A stretch of DNA of 64,000 nt from Sorghum bicolor (GCF_000003195.3 NC_012870.2:37912377-37976376), one strand, 5' to 3'. Numbered from the stretch's first letter, positions 43,801 to 56,540 are shown. Translations and numbers: made by a program. Notes: generated from the sequence alone by a model not told the origin.

Positions 43801-46800
43801 TCAGTCCATGGCACGATCCTCACCACCCTCGCCTCCGCCCGAGCTAGTCTCAAGAGGAAGCACCTCAGGCTCAAATAGCTTGGCCAGCCTCTCTCCAGGA
43901 GCCTCCGCGTCGTCGATCAAGGCATGGAGCCTCTCTTCGTTCTCCGCGTCGGTCTTAGAGATGTCGGTGACGAAGCCATGGGACACTACCTCCATGTCGT
44001 AGGAGAAGCCGGAGCAGACAACCGCCATCGCCCGCTTCACCCCGATGTGGAGGGCATCCCGCACCCGATCTCTCAGCGTTGCGCCTAAGTAGCACAGCTG
44101 GTCGACCAGTGCGTCGCCTCGAGCGTCCTCCTTCGACTCATCCACAGGCTCGACCTCCCAGGAGGTCGAGAGGTCGTTTATCGCCGTCCGCACGCGACGG
44201 TTCAAAGCAACCACCGCCTCGAGCTGGGCCTTAACATTACGGGCCTCGGCTTGAGCGGCTAGGAGTTCGTCCTTAAGCCCTGAAAATACCAATACAAGAA
44301 GCTTTAGGGAAAACCAAGCACACCCTGAAAAAGAAATCCGACAAAGGAAACGTAACGCGAACACTCTCCTCCAAGGCCGTGTTCTCGCCGACTAGTCTGG
44401 TGTTGGCCCTCTCGATCTCTCTGTTGGAGCGGGTCAGCTCAGTGTTGGCAACGCGGAGATCCTCGATCGCCTTGCCAGCCTGAGCAATAGCCCCACTCTT
44501 CTCCAACAGCTCTCCCTTCAAACGTTCGACGTCGTCAGAGAGCCTGCGGGATCGAGCCCGCTGCGCCTCGAGATCTTCGATGGCCTTCATCTTGGCTTCC
44601 TCCGCGGCGCTCCTGGCGATCTCGCCGTTCACATGCTCCACCTTCATCTTTTGGAAGGACTCTTGGAGGGAGTCTAGGTCGGTCCTAAGAAGGCCCTTCT
44701 CCTTGTCTAGGTCCGCAATGACGCTGTTGTAGGACAGGGCCTCCTCCCGGGCTTTGGATGCGGCCTCCTCGACTGTCAGAGCCCGCTCCCGCAGTAGCGT
44801 CGTCTCCTCCTCCACCTTCCTTGAGGCCTCTCGAGCCTCGACCAAGGCAGCCTCCCTCGCCTTCTTCTCCTCCTCGAGCGCTATGAGGTCTTTATAGGCC
44901 TTAAGGAGCTTTTCTTGCGACTCGAGGAGTTGGTCCTTGAGGACGGGGAGTTGCTCCCAACCTCCTCTCGTGGCGTGAATGAACCTCGACTTGATACGGG
45001 AGGTCTCTTTCATGTCCTGCGAGCCGGGGGTCGAACGGTTAGAACACAAAAAAAAAGGCCCCATGAGGATTAAAGATCGAAAAGCACTTACAAAATAAGG
45101 CGGCCCGAGCCCGTTATTGATAATGTCTGACAGGAGCCCCGCCACGTGCTTCATCCAAAGGCGGAGCTCCTCGACATGTTCCCACTTCTCGGCCTCTTTC
45201 TTGTCGTCGAGGAAGATGTTGGGCTCGGATGGATCGGTGGAAGCCTGGATATGAATCCGATCGGGGCACCAGTTCTCCATCTCTCGATCTGCCCATGCCT
45301 TGACGCCACGGATAAGATTCTCGACGGTCTCGAGGGAGCCCCTGTAGCGCAAGAACAGGTCGACGAGGCATGGGAACCACCCGTCGTCGTCCACCGTCTT
45401 CCAGGTACCGTCCTTACTCCCCGGCGACCCGATCTCATCCTCCTCAGAGGGAAAGCGGTCCTCCCACGCCCGACGCTCCCGGAGGAACCCTGGGGCGATC
45501 CCGTCCATGCCGTAGATTGTCCTCTTGATCTCGGACTCGGGGTTGGTGGGGGTGCGCATCATGCAGTCAAGTGCCACCACGCCATCCGCTCGCCCCGGTT
45601 CTGCCTGGATCGCGGCGGGCGCCCCCGGAAGGAGCCACGCTGGGGTCGGCGGGCCGTACGCCGGCAAATCTTCTTCCTGCTCACCGGGCTCTTGCGGCGC
45701 CGGTGGTACTGGTTGGGACAGACCTTGAGGCGGAAGCTCGAGCTGTCCTCCTTCTTGGCTCCCCTGATGCTGCTGCTGCTCCTCGAGCCCTTGCTGCTGC
45801 TGTTCCCCCTGCTGCTGCTGCTCCTCGAGCCCTTGCTGCTGCTGTTCCCCCTACTGCTGCTGCTCCTCGAGCCCTTGCTGCTGCTGTTTCCCCTGCTGCT
45901 GCTGCTCTTGCGGCTGCCGCGTTGCCTCGCGCACCCGCTCCTCCTCCTCCTCCTCTTTCTTCTTCTACTCCTCGAGGGTGCGAAGGCCAGCAGGCCAGGG
46001 AGTCCGCCCCGCGAGAAGGGAGGTCGACGCATCCTCCTCCATGGGGCGGGCATCCCCAGACGCCTCGTTAGCGCCAGACGTGTCGCTGATGGTGATGGGG
46101 TCCGCCTCGACCCCCAATCGAGGAGGCTCGGGGGCTCCTTCTTGCCCCTGAGTTTGGGCCACCTCGTCACGCGTCGACGGCAACGTGGTAGGCTCGGGAC
46201 GAGGCGGGGCGCTCTCAGCGTCGGCCGGAGGTTGAGAGTCGGAGGAGCCTGCAAAACGAAGAATAAAGGCCGGTTACTATAATAACCAACGCAAGAGTGT
46301 CACAAGACCAGAAGTAAGTTGAAAACCTGGATCTTTGGAGACTGCTCCCGCTTTGAGCCGTTTCGCCATTGAAGGCTGAGCCTGCTCGAGTGTCCGCTTT
46401 AGCCTGAGAAAGGAAAAGGGATGAGCATAAAAAAAATTGGCATATGAGAAAATGCAGAGGAATAGAAAAACAAAAGTCACAATGTCAAAGAAGCTTACCC
46501 CACAGGGAGAACGGCTCGCCTCCCGGCGCCCCGACCGGTGGGTCTCGAGCCACACCGTGTCAAGGCTCCAGGCCCCTCGAGGACAGGCGCTGGCCTTGGC
46601 GCAGCAACTCCCGCTCGACGGGCACCGGGACTAGCGCTCCTGCGGCCGGCCTCTCCTTTCTCAGAGGCCACGGCGCGACCGCGAGTCAGCGGCCCCGTCG
46701 CCTGGAGCCTAGCAAGGCCGCCCCCCTGGGCGCCGGGGGAGGGCGCGGCGCGACCTGACCAGTCATTGGCGCAGGAGGGGTGTCGGCCCGAGGGCGGTGA

Positions 46801-48153
46801 GATCCGCTCGGACCCTCCTTTGGAGCTTCCGTCCGAGGGATGTCGACGTCGCCTCGAGGCGGACCCTCAAGGATCCGGTCAAGGCGAGACGCCATCCCCT
46901 CAGAATCATCGCTGTCCTCGTCGTCGTCATCATCTTCGCTGGGGGATTCTTCCTCAGGCTCCCCCCTCTGCCTGGATTTAGCTCGACGCGCATCTAATGC
47001 TTGGCGGTCGAGGTTCTTCTGTTTCTCCCCTTTCTTTGCAGAGTCCTTGGCGGACTTCAGCTTTTCGGCTGACTGGCGCCGTCTGTCGCGATTGGCCTCG
47101 TCCTCCTTCACAGGGGGCCTCGAGGACTGGACATCGATACGTCCCTGCCAGAACAAAGGAAGGTTTGAAAAGGATCGAGGAAAATCCAGAATCGGAGTTA
47201 TGTGCGAAAAAGGAGCATACCAGGTCAACCGAGCCTTCGTCGAGCCTCATAGGGAAGCCGTTGACGTGCTTCGACTTAAAGTCACTGGCAATGGCCGCCG
47301 TAACTCGGGCAGCGGTCTCATCGTCTGCCAGAGCCTCGTTAGACATCCGGCATGCCTCGAGATCCCGGGACGAAACGCCCGGCCCCATCTCGTCCATCCT
47401 CAACGGCCGAGACATCAGAGGGAGGACCCTTCAACGATGGATGGCCGAGAGGACGAGAGCGGCGGACAAGCCCTCCAGGCACAGCTTCTTCATGGCATCG
47501 AGGAGGGGGTCAAGCCGCGACTAGGGCTCTTGGACGACGCCATATGTCCAGTTGTCCGGGCGCTCCGTAATCAGACAACCGGTGTAAGCAGGGAAGAGAC
47601 CGTCGTCGTTCCTCAGGTGGAACCACTGCGAGTCCCACCCGGCATGGTTCGATGACAACCCCACCGGGATGTACTCGCGCGGCCTCTTCGTCTTCTTCTT
47701 CTTCAACACCAGGTTGAGGCACCCAGCCCGCACGTGCTTCCTCACGCCAGTGGTTCCGGTGAGGGCGTTGAAAAGCTCGCCCCTGTAGAGGTGGAGCCAC
47801 AGCTCCCAGTGGGACATCATCCCCAGGTAGCCCTCACACACCGCGGCGAAGACCGCCGCGACGGTGATGGCGTTTTGGGAGAAATGCTGGAGCTCCACCC
47901 CATAGTGGAAACAGAGTGCCCGCATGAAGCGGCTCGGAGGAGCACCCAGGCCGTGGCGATGGAATTTGGCGAACGACACCACGTAGCCCTCGGGCGGCTG
48001 GGGCTCCCTATGGCCCGCTGGAGGCGCGATCCACTCTGGCGACGACAGCGAGGTGCGGCGGCGCAACAGTCCCTCACTCTCAAGCTCTAGCAACCGGCGC
48101 TCCGTCATCGACGACGGGCGCCAGTCGTCGGCGGCGACGAGTGTCACAGGCAT
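43801..48153 (-). pseudogene. Antisense six-exon gene in element H (Transposase_28 / 'putative gypsy type transposon' family)
   Basis: Minus strand, start at 48153. GT-AG introns read directly: 47220-47145, 46498-46404, 46326-46249, 45091-45017 and about 44364-44280, each 75-95 bp. Exon 1 encodes the conserved domain (LLRRRTSLSSPEWIAPP, FHRHGLGAPPSRFMRALCFHYGVEL, WHLRNDDGLF-like, TERPDNWTYGVV). Exon 2 is charged and low-complexity (an acidic run near 46930). Exon 4 begins with a Gln-rich repeat and a second globular part (DDGWFPCLVDLFLRYRGSLE). Exon 5 is a long coiled coil; exon 6 ends EDRAMD at 43801. Stops near 47522, 47429, 46686, 45970 and 45853 and a likely frameshift in exon 2 make it a pseudogene. 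Family function unknown. Confidence 0.8.
45755..45905 (-). repeat. 42-bp Gln-rich minisatellite in exon 4 of the antisense gene
   Basis: About three and a half units of 42 bp. On the minus strand each unit encodes GLEEQQQQGEQQQQ; a C-to-T-type change makes one Gln a stop. The plus strand reads as a Leu-rich frame, which is a shadow. In-frame unit length suggests expansion while the gene was translated. Confidence 0.85.
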
Positions 48154-48291
48154 CTTGGTTGGAAGGACAGTGGATTCACTACCGCTCGAGGGGATGCGCG
48201 CGCGCGTGGAACAGCGAGAAAGCTAAGGCAATGAAAGGATGAAGGCAAGAAGGCGGAAGGTGGAAGAAAGAACGGCGGCGGCACCACGGCA

Positions 48292-48299
48292 TATTTATA
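48292..48299 (-). promoter_or_regulatory. TATA box of the antisense gene
   Basis: TATAAATA on the minus strand, about 140 bp upstream of the ATG at 48153, preceded by CCGCGGCC-like GC-rich sequence. This leaves a 5' leader near 110 nt. Confidence 0.65.
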
Positions 48300-48353
48300 G
48301 GCCGCAATCCGCCAACGGACAGATCCGAGAAATAAGGTAACTCCCCCCATAAA

Positions 48354-49065
48354 TGTGCCATCTAACAGTCCTTCCCCTCTTCACAGATGGGACGCTCTGA
48401 ATTCCACGCCGACGCAGTGTCGTAACGTCACCCGCCTGAAAAGGCGCGCCCAACGGGCAAAAAGGCGAACCGCCACGGCCTCTTCCTTCCCTTGTAAGCC
48501 AAGGGGCGTATCCACGAAAGCCTCGAGAGGTCGCAGGCTGGCCCGCCGAAAGGGTTCGACAGCCGATCTCGAGCACCAGAGTCAGGGATCCCCAGTGAGC
48601 GGTCGAAGATCGAGGCCCACCTCGAAGACTCGCTGGTGATGTCCAAGGTAAGGTCGAGACAGTCGAGAGGAATCCCCCCGACGGGAGGCATCGAGCCGCT
48701 GGACTCTATCGAATGAGACCAATATCCCCGACCACGTCGACCTTGCTTCATGAGAACGCCTTCGGGCTACAGCTGACCCCCTCGAAAGGGGCACAGGTTC
48801 TCACTTGGACTACCCGCTAGGAACTCAATCTGAGGTGGAAGACGCTCGCTCTAGCGAGAGTACGTCGAAACCTCCGCGCAAATCAAGCCAATCAGAACCT
48901 TCCACCACTGGTGTCGATAGCGTTTCTGCAAATTAGGCAAAATAACCCTCGAAGGAGTCAAAAACTCCTCCAAGGGCTCGGGGGCTACCTCCGCGGGGTC
49001 GCTCGCGCGCCCCGCGGAAATTCGAGCGCAAAACAAAGCCTCCACTCGAGCGCCAGCGCTCAAAT
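48354..49065 (+). other. 3' region of element H upstream of the LTR
   Basis: No gene supported. GC-rich with many TCGAG motifs; short frames on both strands show no recognisable domain. It contains the upstream region of the antisense promoter. Confidence 0.55.
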
Positions 49066-49082
49066 GGATAATCGGGGGCTAC
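49066..49082 (+). promoter_or_regulatory. Polypurine-like tract of element H
   Basis: GGATAATCGGGGGCTAC directly before the LTR TG. Tat elements commonly end with a GGGGGCTA-type tract. Confidence 0.7.
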
Positions 49083-50121
49083 TGTCGAGGGTATCAATAA
49101 GGGAACCCTCACCGATGCACATAACGAGATTGCCCGTACACAGGTCGAGGCCCTCAACTCGACGCTCTGTCAATACATGCGCGCGGTCGCCGACGACCGC
49201 AACCTTGAAGACGGAAATAGCGTCGAGCGAATCGATCAGGGGTCGAGCGCTAGCTACCGTCGAATACGGAAACGGTCTCGCACGAACCAGGAGGCGTCGA
49301 GTGCAAGGACGCCGCCCGCCGCCTGACGCGCGCACGAGAGCCCGAGCATTTAATGCGCCTGACGCTTCCTCACCTAACACACTGGTCACGGGAAGCGTGA
49401 TAGGAAACAGGCACCCGTCCCGTCGTTCTTTTTGCAGCCTTCCCCACCAAACGACCTAGGGCGTGTCAGGACGCGGGAAATAGGGATGGAACGTCTAATC
49501 GGTACTCCCTCGAGGCAACCAAGGTCAGCGCTCCGGATAACAGGGCATTGCATGGCGTCCGACCCTCGACCAGACACGGTTCCTTCCTGGAGACGAGTTG
49601 GGCGTCGACTGACAACACCACAACCACCCCACCGGATCTGCCGCCTTACCGTACAAGCGTGCGACCGTTGAACCAGCCCAAGACGGCGCGCAGAGCAGGA
49701 TGCAGGGGCACGCGTAATCATCACCAGGCTACCGAGATGGGACGGCTCGAGGCCACGCCGGTACGGAAGCCTCGAGTAGGTCAGCGCTCCATGCTTCTAT
49801 CGACCCCTACTCTGACACCTATACATGTACCCTGGGTCTCTCCTTGGTGCTATAAAAGGAAGGACTCGGGAATAGATAGACAATACACAACACTACGTCC
49901 ATACGCAGTAGAGCTCTCACATTCCATACCACGCTTGTATTCGCCCCTGTACATGCACTTAGGTGCAAGATAATACAGATCTCCCTCCCCTGCTGGACGT
50001 AGGGCTTTCTCTTGCCCGAACCAGGATAAATCTCTGTGTCTTCTTGCATCACCATCTGGGAAAGGGAGCACGCATACAAATTTACTCGTTGGTGCGACCC
50101 CCCGTGGGGAAAACACCGACA
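49083..50121 (+). repeat. 3' LTR of element H
   Basis: TGTCGAGGG...AACACCGACA, 1039 bp. Promoter TATAAAAGG at 49851-49859. No partner LTR in the window, so age cannot be judged. Confidence 0.85.
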
Positions 50122-51160
50122 AAAATTCTCTAGAATTCTAGCATCTCTAGGAACAGATAAACAGCAGCTCAACCTTCCCATATCGTACCCATTAACAACT
50201 TAGTCTTCAGATCAAGTTTTCTTCCCACAAGTTTAGGTTTAGAGCAAGCTTTAAATTATAATAGTTATGTCTAAACTTGAGAAAGAACTTCAAATTTTAA
50301 AAATTAGGAAGAGCAACTATTCATCATAACCATGCTAGAGTTTTATTATTAAGATTCAGTTTAGCATAGCCACTTTATTTATTTATTAAACACACTAAGC
50401 AAAAGATGTATATATAAGCACAAAAATCTTTATTTGGTTTTTCATAGTTATGTATATTTATATTTTAATATGGTATAAGTATAAAGATAGATAGAAATAC
50501 TTATCGAGATAAATGGAGGTGCTTTCCCCCAAGCTAAATTTTGACGTAGTTTCTTCTAATATAGCTAGCAGGTGGCAGAGGTGTATTTGAAAGTCAGCAG
50601 CATTCTGACAGCGATTAGAATGTCCTCCGTCTGTTAGTCTTATTGATTCTTAAATTCTGTGGAGCTCAAATAGACAACAAAGCTTTGTGGAACTGATTAA
50701 GTGTTAGCATAAATATCTAGCCTTTATCTTGTTGAGCCTCCTCAATAAATATTACTCTCTATTTTTATATTTTCATTTTATAAAGCAGAAAAAATATTTA
50801 TTTTATTTTTATGCCACCACAGTGAATGTACTTATGGGTTTTATGCCACTCGTATACTCACATGGGGCTTACTGTTTTTAACATTTTTATTTTCTTTTTA
50901 GGATAGTATTAACATAATTAACTAAGCAAACTGTTTGAAATAATTGAAAGGGAAAGGATAACTACCAAGTTTACCTCTTGGCAAGGCGTTCGGTGTTTTT
51001 AAGTCCACCGAACGGGACTCTCCGTTTTCTTAGTTGTCCTGGGGTTCATTGGGTGGCGCAGTCAGTGCTTCCGGCGGCGCCTCCTCTTCATGTATAGTTA
51101 TCTTCTCTCTCCATACCTGACTCGATGCTACGGTCTCCTTAGGATAGTTCTGTTTAAACT
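50122..51160 (-). other. 3' non-coding region of element I
   Basis: Aligns with 55640-56530 of element J nearly base for base in long stretches. No ORF of its own. The part closer to the 3' LTR and its PPT were lost at the H junction. Confidence 0.7.
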
Positions 51161-51175
51161 GTATGTCTTCAGACC

Positions 51176-52305
51176 TTACCACTTCTCCTTCGTAGTCTGC
51201 CTATCCGTCCTCGATGATTTGCCTCTTCTGGTTGTGGTTGCGTCGTCTTCTTCTTGTCCTGACCTGCTTAGAGTCTTCAACGATATAGTTAGGGTCAGTA
51301 AAATAGCGGCGTCTGAGGGTAAGTGCATATGGACTTCTCCAGTTCCAATGTAGATGATTGCTTTAACGGTGCTGAGGAATGGTCTTCCAAGGATGACGGG
51401 TGGATCGTATTTGCCTTCTCCCATGTCAATAGCCTAAAAGTCTGTGTAGACAAAATGATCGTCTATTTTGATAGGGACATCAGTTACTATACCTTTAACC
51501 TCTCGGAATGTTTGATCTGCCATCTAGAGCTGAATGTATGTTGGTTTTAGGGGCATGGTTCCGGACAAGAGCCGTTAGGTGACTGCGGCCATTATGTTGA
51601 CACCCGATTCGGTGTCGCAAATCGTCTTGTAGAAGTTGTATCCATTTATGGAGCAATAGATGCTTGGCATTCCTGGGTCGTCCTTCTTGGTCAGAAACGG
51701 TGACTTAAGTTGATGATCTTGACCACCATTAACTGCAGTGACCATCTTAGCTGACTCGGTCTACACTTGCTTGTTCCTGTTCCTCCTGTTGGTCCTCTTC
51801 CTTGGTTCACGTCGGGATTGCTCTGGGATTTGTGTAGTCTCGTTCTTGAAGGAAAATGTCTCCTTTCTTCCTTTGATGTAGAAACTGATCTTGGCAGTAC
51901 TAACATAGATGACAGCTCTCGAGGTGTTTAAGAATGGCCTCCCTATAAGATGATGGGTGCCTTCTCATCATTACAGGTCTCCATCACCACGAAGTCTGCT
52001 AGGGCGTACAAGGTACCAACTCGGACACAGAGGTTCTTCAATATCCCCTCTGGAAAACTTAACGCCTGATCTGCAAACTGCAAACACATGGTTGTTTCTA
52101 ATAAAGGATATGTAAAGAATTTTTCATAGAGTACCCTGGGCATAATGTTGACGCTGGAGCCAAAGTCGCAGAGTGCTTCTCGGAAGTGCACCATGCTGAT
52201 GGAGATCGGGATGACGGGGCGTCCTGGATCGCCTCTCTTGACCGGTAGAAGGTCAATAGTAACTTCAGTGATTGGATTACTCCAGTAGTTACCTGCATCA
52301 AACAT
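51176..52305 (-). pseudogene. Tandem retropepsin-like domains of element I
   Basis: Domain 1 at 52305-51943: IPISISMVHFREALCDFGSS, VNIMPRVLYEKFF, then a break just at IIL. Domain 2 at about 51690-51176: CSINGYNF, ICDTESGVNIMA (DTG changed to DTE), KIDDHFVYTDF, VILGRPFLSTVKAIIYIGTGE. The basic linker RRNRNKQ-like region lies between (51790-51770). Stops near 51595, 51540 and 51430. Same layout as in element 1. Confidence 0.78.
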
Positions 52306-52341
52306 GTCTACAAGATTTGCAGATTCTAATCCTTCCGGTTG

Positions 52342-53224
52342 TCATGGTATACCGGGGTTAGTAGTAGGAACAGCAGCAACTATTTGATTTAACTGAGATT
52401 CAATCATTTTATTAAAGCTAATTTGATTTTTGATGGCAGTAGAGAAATTATCCATTCTATTATTTATATTTTCTAGCATTTTATCATTAGATGCCAATTT
52501 CATAGATAGGTTATCCATTAGCTTTCCTTGATTAGACACTAACTCTCTCAGAGGTGGAAAATTATTATTATTGTTGTAAGCATTGTTACCTTGATAATTA
52601 CCTAAGTAGTTAGGCCTCTGTTGATTCCAACCTTGATTTTGTTGAGGACGATTGTAGTAGTAGTAGTTGTGGTTGTTGATGTAGTTCACATCCTCAAGCA
52701 TCTCAGGGCAGTGATTGCCTGAGTGTCCAGTGTCTCCACACTCCTCACAAGTCATGTGAGAGTCGTAGATGTGCATAACTTCTTTCTTATCTCCAGCTCT
52801 ATCATCGAGCTTCTTCATGAGGAGGTCTAGCTTTGCCGATAGCATGTCTACCTCCTTGAGCTGATGCATGCCTCCACCTTTCTTGCGTGTCTGGGTCCTT
52901 TCTTCATTCCAGCCTTGGTTGGACGCCATCTTCTCCACAAGAGCTGTGGCTTGTGGTATGGTGAGGGATAGGAATGCTCCTGCAGCTGCAGCATCCATGG
53001 TCTCTCAGGCACTGTTGCCGAGCCCATGATAAAACGTCTGCATCAGTAGCCAACTCTCCATTCCATGATGGGGACATTCTAGGATGTAGTCTTGGAAGCG
53101 CTCCCATGCTTCTGGAACAGATTCATCATGTTGTTGCAAAAAACTTGTAATTTTCCCACGGAGAGCATTGGTCTTGCCCATGGGAAAGAACTTAGCCAGA
53201 AAGTTCGTGGAGCAAAGTGCCCAC
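52342..53224 (-). pseudogene. gag: Gag C-terminal half of element I, with zinc knuckle
   Basis: Continues the gag core from the insertion site of J: NFLAKFFPMGKTNALRGKI, EAWERFQDYILECPHHGME, a stop near 53008, then the 218-codon frame from 52998. That frame has MDAAAAGAFLSLTIPQATAL, a CCHC knuckle (CEECGDTGHSGNHC, about 52750-52710), an Asn/Tyr-rich stretch (NNHNYYYYNRP) and a coiled-coil-like end (LASNDKMLENINNRMDNFS). The structure matches gag of element D, which lacks the knuckle. Confidence 0.82.
53220..53224. repeat. Target site duplication of element J, left copy (CCCAC)
   Basis: CCCAC before TG at 53225; identical copy at 61319-61323. Joining the flanks restores the gag frame of element I across a Trp codon. 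Confidence 0.93.
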
Positions 53225-54456
53225 TGTTGATATTTGGTAACGCAACAAGGAAATGATCCGCAAGCGCACGGATATCGGTGAGCATTTCACCCGGAAGGTT
53301 ATCCAGAGTTATCGTATTTATATTTTTACCACTGGGAGAAAGGGTGCATCTGACTAACCAAATCTATTGCTACTATCCCTTTAGGCTACAAAGAATGTCT
53401 CTCGATGTGAGTGATGTATAGAGAAGACTGCAACCGTAGTCTCGTTCTAACCTTGGTAAGGATGATCTACTGTTCTATTGGGGAGGCTCACGGAATCTAG
53501 ACAACACAAAGGATGTTCGACCCGCACCTATAACCCTACCCGTCCTGCTAACGAGATGTGATCTGCAAAGGTAACTCGGAATTGTCACGTTCCTCGCTAC
53601 TACCACGGTCCAGCTAGTGAGGGGATATCTATGAGTACCCTAGCCTAAACACCACGTTTACGCTAACAAGTGATTACTCTAATACTCAACCGGAAGAGGA
53701 TTAAAGTAAACTCATAAACCAAAGAACAATAAAACAAGAACTTACTAGTATTAGAAGTCGAATTACTGAAGAATCTTAGAAGCAAGCCTCGGGTTAGGAG
53801 ACTTGATCCCGTAGGTACAACTCGGAGTAGACACCGACAGGCCGGCCTTCGTCCGATCTACACCTCCACTCTATCTCTCAATCTAGTAGAAACTAGAAGA
53901 TCTATTTCTACTTTACATTGGTTGCTAAGCCTAAAAAGAAATATTATTTAGAGAAGAGGTTTTCCTTCGAGGGCACCCCTCAATCTCTATGATAATTTCT
54001 TGTCTCCTCCAGGGGCCAGAGGGGGTCTCCTTATATAGTCCTCCCCTTCTATGCGTTTTTGGGTCGATAGGCGAGGTGGTACTATGTTATTCTGGATCCA
54101 ATAGGTCGGTGGAACGTCGTGTGCGAAGAGAGTCCGGAACGGAGTCCAGAGGGGGGCGGGCGCCCAGGTCCTCAGGGCGGGCGCCCTGGGCCTGGCCCCT
54201 TTCGGGCTCCGCTTCCTTCCCGTGGCTTCTGGAGTCTTCTAGATGGTAGAAAATTGCACGGTGGGTTGATATCTCTATGTAATCCCGACATGTGGGCTTT
54301 TCTTCCTTATTTCCTGATAACCCCCTGCAGAAATAGACAAACACCAAAAATCGTGGAATTCTGTCAGATAAAACCCTAAGTCTAGATGTTGATTTCATTT
54401 GGATCCTTTTCTTTGTTTATTTGATAATTAAATTTGATACTTAAGGACCGTCAACA
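53225..54456 (-). repeat. 3' LTR of element J
   Basis: TGTTGATATTTGG...GTCAACA on the plus strand. U5 hairpin at 53256-53273; TATATAAGG on the minus strand near 54038-54030. Confidence 0.93.
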
Positions 54457-54470
54457 AACTCCCCCAAGCT
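54457..54470 (-). promoter_or_regulatory. Polypurine tract of element J
   Basis: The plus strand AACTCCCCCAAGCT gives AGCTTGGGGGAGTT next to the LTR. Confidence 0.85.
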
Positions 54471-56540
54471 TACCTCTTGCTCGTCCCTGAGCAAGGATGA
54501 ACTCAAGAGTTTCTGCAGTGGTTTCATTTCTTAGAAGTACACACGCATTTAAGCAAGATCTCATCTCTGAGTTAGAATAAACTGTTAAGACTTAAAACTT
54601 ACTTACTTTACCTACACCATAGGACTTGTAACCGTCACTTCTGTCTTGAGTGGTTAAAAGATAGAACAGTCTAGCCAAGTGCCATGTCTCTTATTCTTGA
54701 TCAGCTATAGCTCTGGGGTTTTTGCAGACTTTCAAATAAAACTCAGAAATTCCTTGTATGATTCTCTCAGGTCTCTCTTTTGTGGTATTTTTGGATCCTT
54801 ACCAAGGCAGTGATGGTATATGCCTTCTCTCAAGATATGTAGTATTTGTGGTATGAAGCATAGTGACATTGTCTTCTCTCTCACCCTACTCTAATAAGGC
54901 TTTAATATCTGGAGCTCATAGGTGGGAGATAAAGTATACATACTTACAAGACATTTATTACATAGTCAAACCATGGATCCAAAGAAACAAATCAATAAGC
55001 CAAATCAAGATGTGCATGTGTGGCGAATGAATGGTGTATGGTGATGATGGTGATAACAATTGTGGTGGAAGTCTAATTCTACTTTGCTCTTTGAGGGGAT
55101 ACGTACCTTCCTTGCTTTTGAAACTTTATGAGGAGAATGAGATGCTCTTCTTTTTCTTTTCTTTCGAGGTTCCGAGCACTTGCTCCTTTTTATTTCCTCG
55201 TATCTTTTATTTTCTTTTTCTCTCTTTTTTTTCAGAGCATTCATCTCTTGAGATAATATAGCAAGTGGTAGTAACATGATAACTTGAGCATTTATTTCAC
55301 AAGGGGAAACAGAAATATTTTTGGTTATTCTCTCCCGGATTAGGAGTAGAATACTTTTGGGTGGTTTTGGAGATGGAAATGAGTGGATATATGTGGATGG
55401 TACTTCCGGAGTAGAAGTAGCATGTATGAGTGAACGTGCAAGTGAATCTTGAATTAACCACATGACAAGCTCCTAAGGGTCTACACAGCTTGACCACACT
55501 CAATGCTCATAAGCAGTAAAAAGTAAATGTGTGGCTCAAAGTCTAGCAAGCATGTATATATGGCTGTGGTAGGAATTTAAACTCTCATCATACAGGAACT
55601 CATCATGTGTTATTTTAAAGATTTTTCAAAGATAAAATTCTCCAGAATTCTATCATCTCTAGGAACAGATGAACAGCAGCTCAACCTTCCCATATCGTAT
55701 CCGTTAACAACTTAGACTTCAGATCAAGTTTTCATCCCACAAGTTTAGGTCTAGAGCAAGCCTTAAATTATAACAGTTATATCTAAACTTGAGAGAGAAC
55801 TTCAAATTTGCAAATTAGGCAGAGCAACTATTCATCATATCCATGCTTAAGTTTTATTAGATACAGATTAGCATAGCCACTTTATTTATTTATTAAACAC
55901 ACTAAGCAAAATATATATAAGCATAAAATCTTTATTTGGTTTTTCATAGTTATGTGTATTTATATTCTAATATAGTATAAGTATAAAGATAGATAGAAAT
56001 ACTTATCGAGATAAATGGGGGTGCTCTCCCCCAAGCTAAATTTTGACGTAATTTCTCTTGATGTAGTTAGCAGGTGGCAGAGGTGTACTTGAAAGTCAAC
56101 AGCATTCTGACAGCGATTAAAATGTCCTCCGTCTGCTAGTCTTCTTGATTCTTAAATCCTGTGGAGCTCAAATAGACAACAAAGCTTTGTGGAACTGATT
56201 AAGTGTTAGCATAAATATCTAGCCTTTATCATGTTGAGCCTCCTCAATAAATGTTATTTATTTAGCAGGATCATGCACTTATTATTTTTATATTTTTTTA
56301 TTGTAAAATGAAAACTTATTTATTTTATTTTTATGCCACCACAGTGAATGTACTTATGGGTTTTATGCCATGAGCATACTCACATGGGGCTTACTATTTT
56401 TTTAACATTTTTTTATTTTCTTTTCAAGATAACATGAACCTGATTAACTAAGCAAACTATAATTGAATAATTGAAAGGAAAAGGATAACTACCAAGTTTA
56501 CCTCTTGGCAAGGCGTTCGGTGTTTTTAAGTCCTTCGAAC
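54471..56540 (-). other. 3' non-coding region of element J
   Basis: No gene. A CATCATCACC-type run at 55035-55050, poly-T stretches at 55150-55235, and blocks shared with C, I, D and 1. The frame at 55463-55005 is low-complexity and not conserved in the other copies. Confidence 0.65.

Larger units (their letters stand above)
41774..50121 (+). mobile_element. Element H: Tat-lineage Ty3/gypsy retrotransposon, 5' truncated
   Basis: Plus orientation. It starts abruptly inside the RNase H region, continues through the integrase, a long 3' region bearing an antisense multi-exon gene, a PPT-like tract and an intact 3' LTR (49083-50121). The 5' LTR, gag, protease and RT are absent. The right end abuts the internal region of element I, so H was inserted in I and a later deletion removed its 5' half along with part of I. 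The GC-rich codon-like composition differs sharply from the AT-rich Athila DNA around it. Confidence 0.82.

Noticed and set aside
45146..46282. Plus-strand frame of 378 codons with a Leu-rich repeat
   Set aside because: It is the reverse-strand shadow of exon 4 of the antisense gene; the Leu repeat is the complement of the Gln-rich minisatellite and there is no start context or domain.
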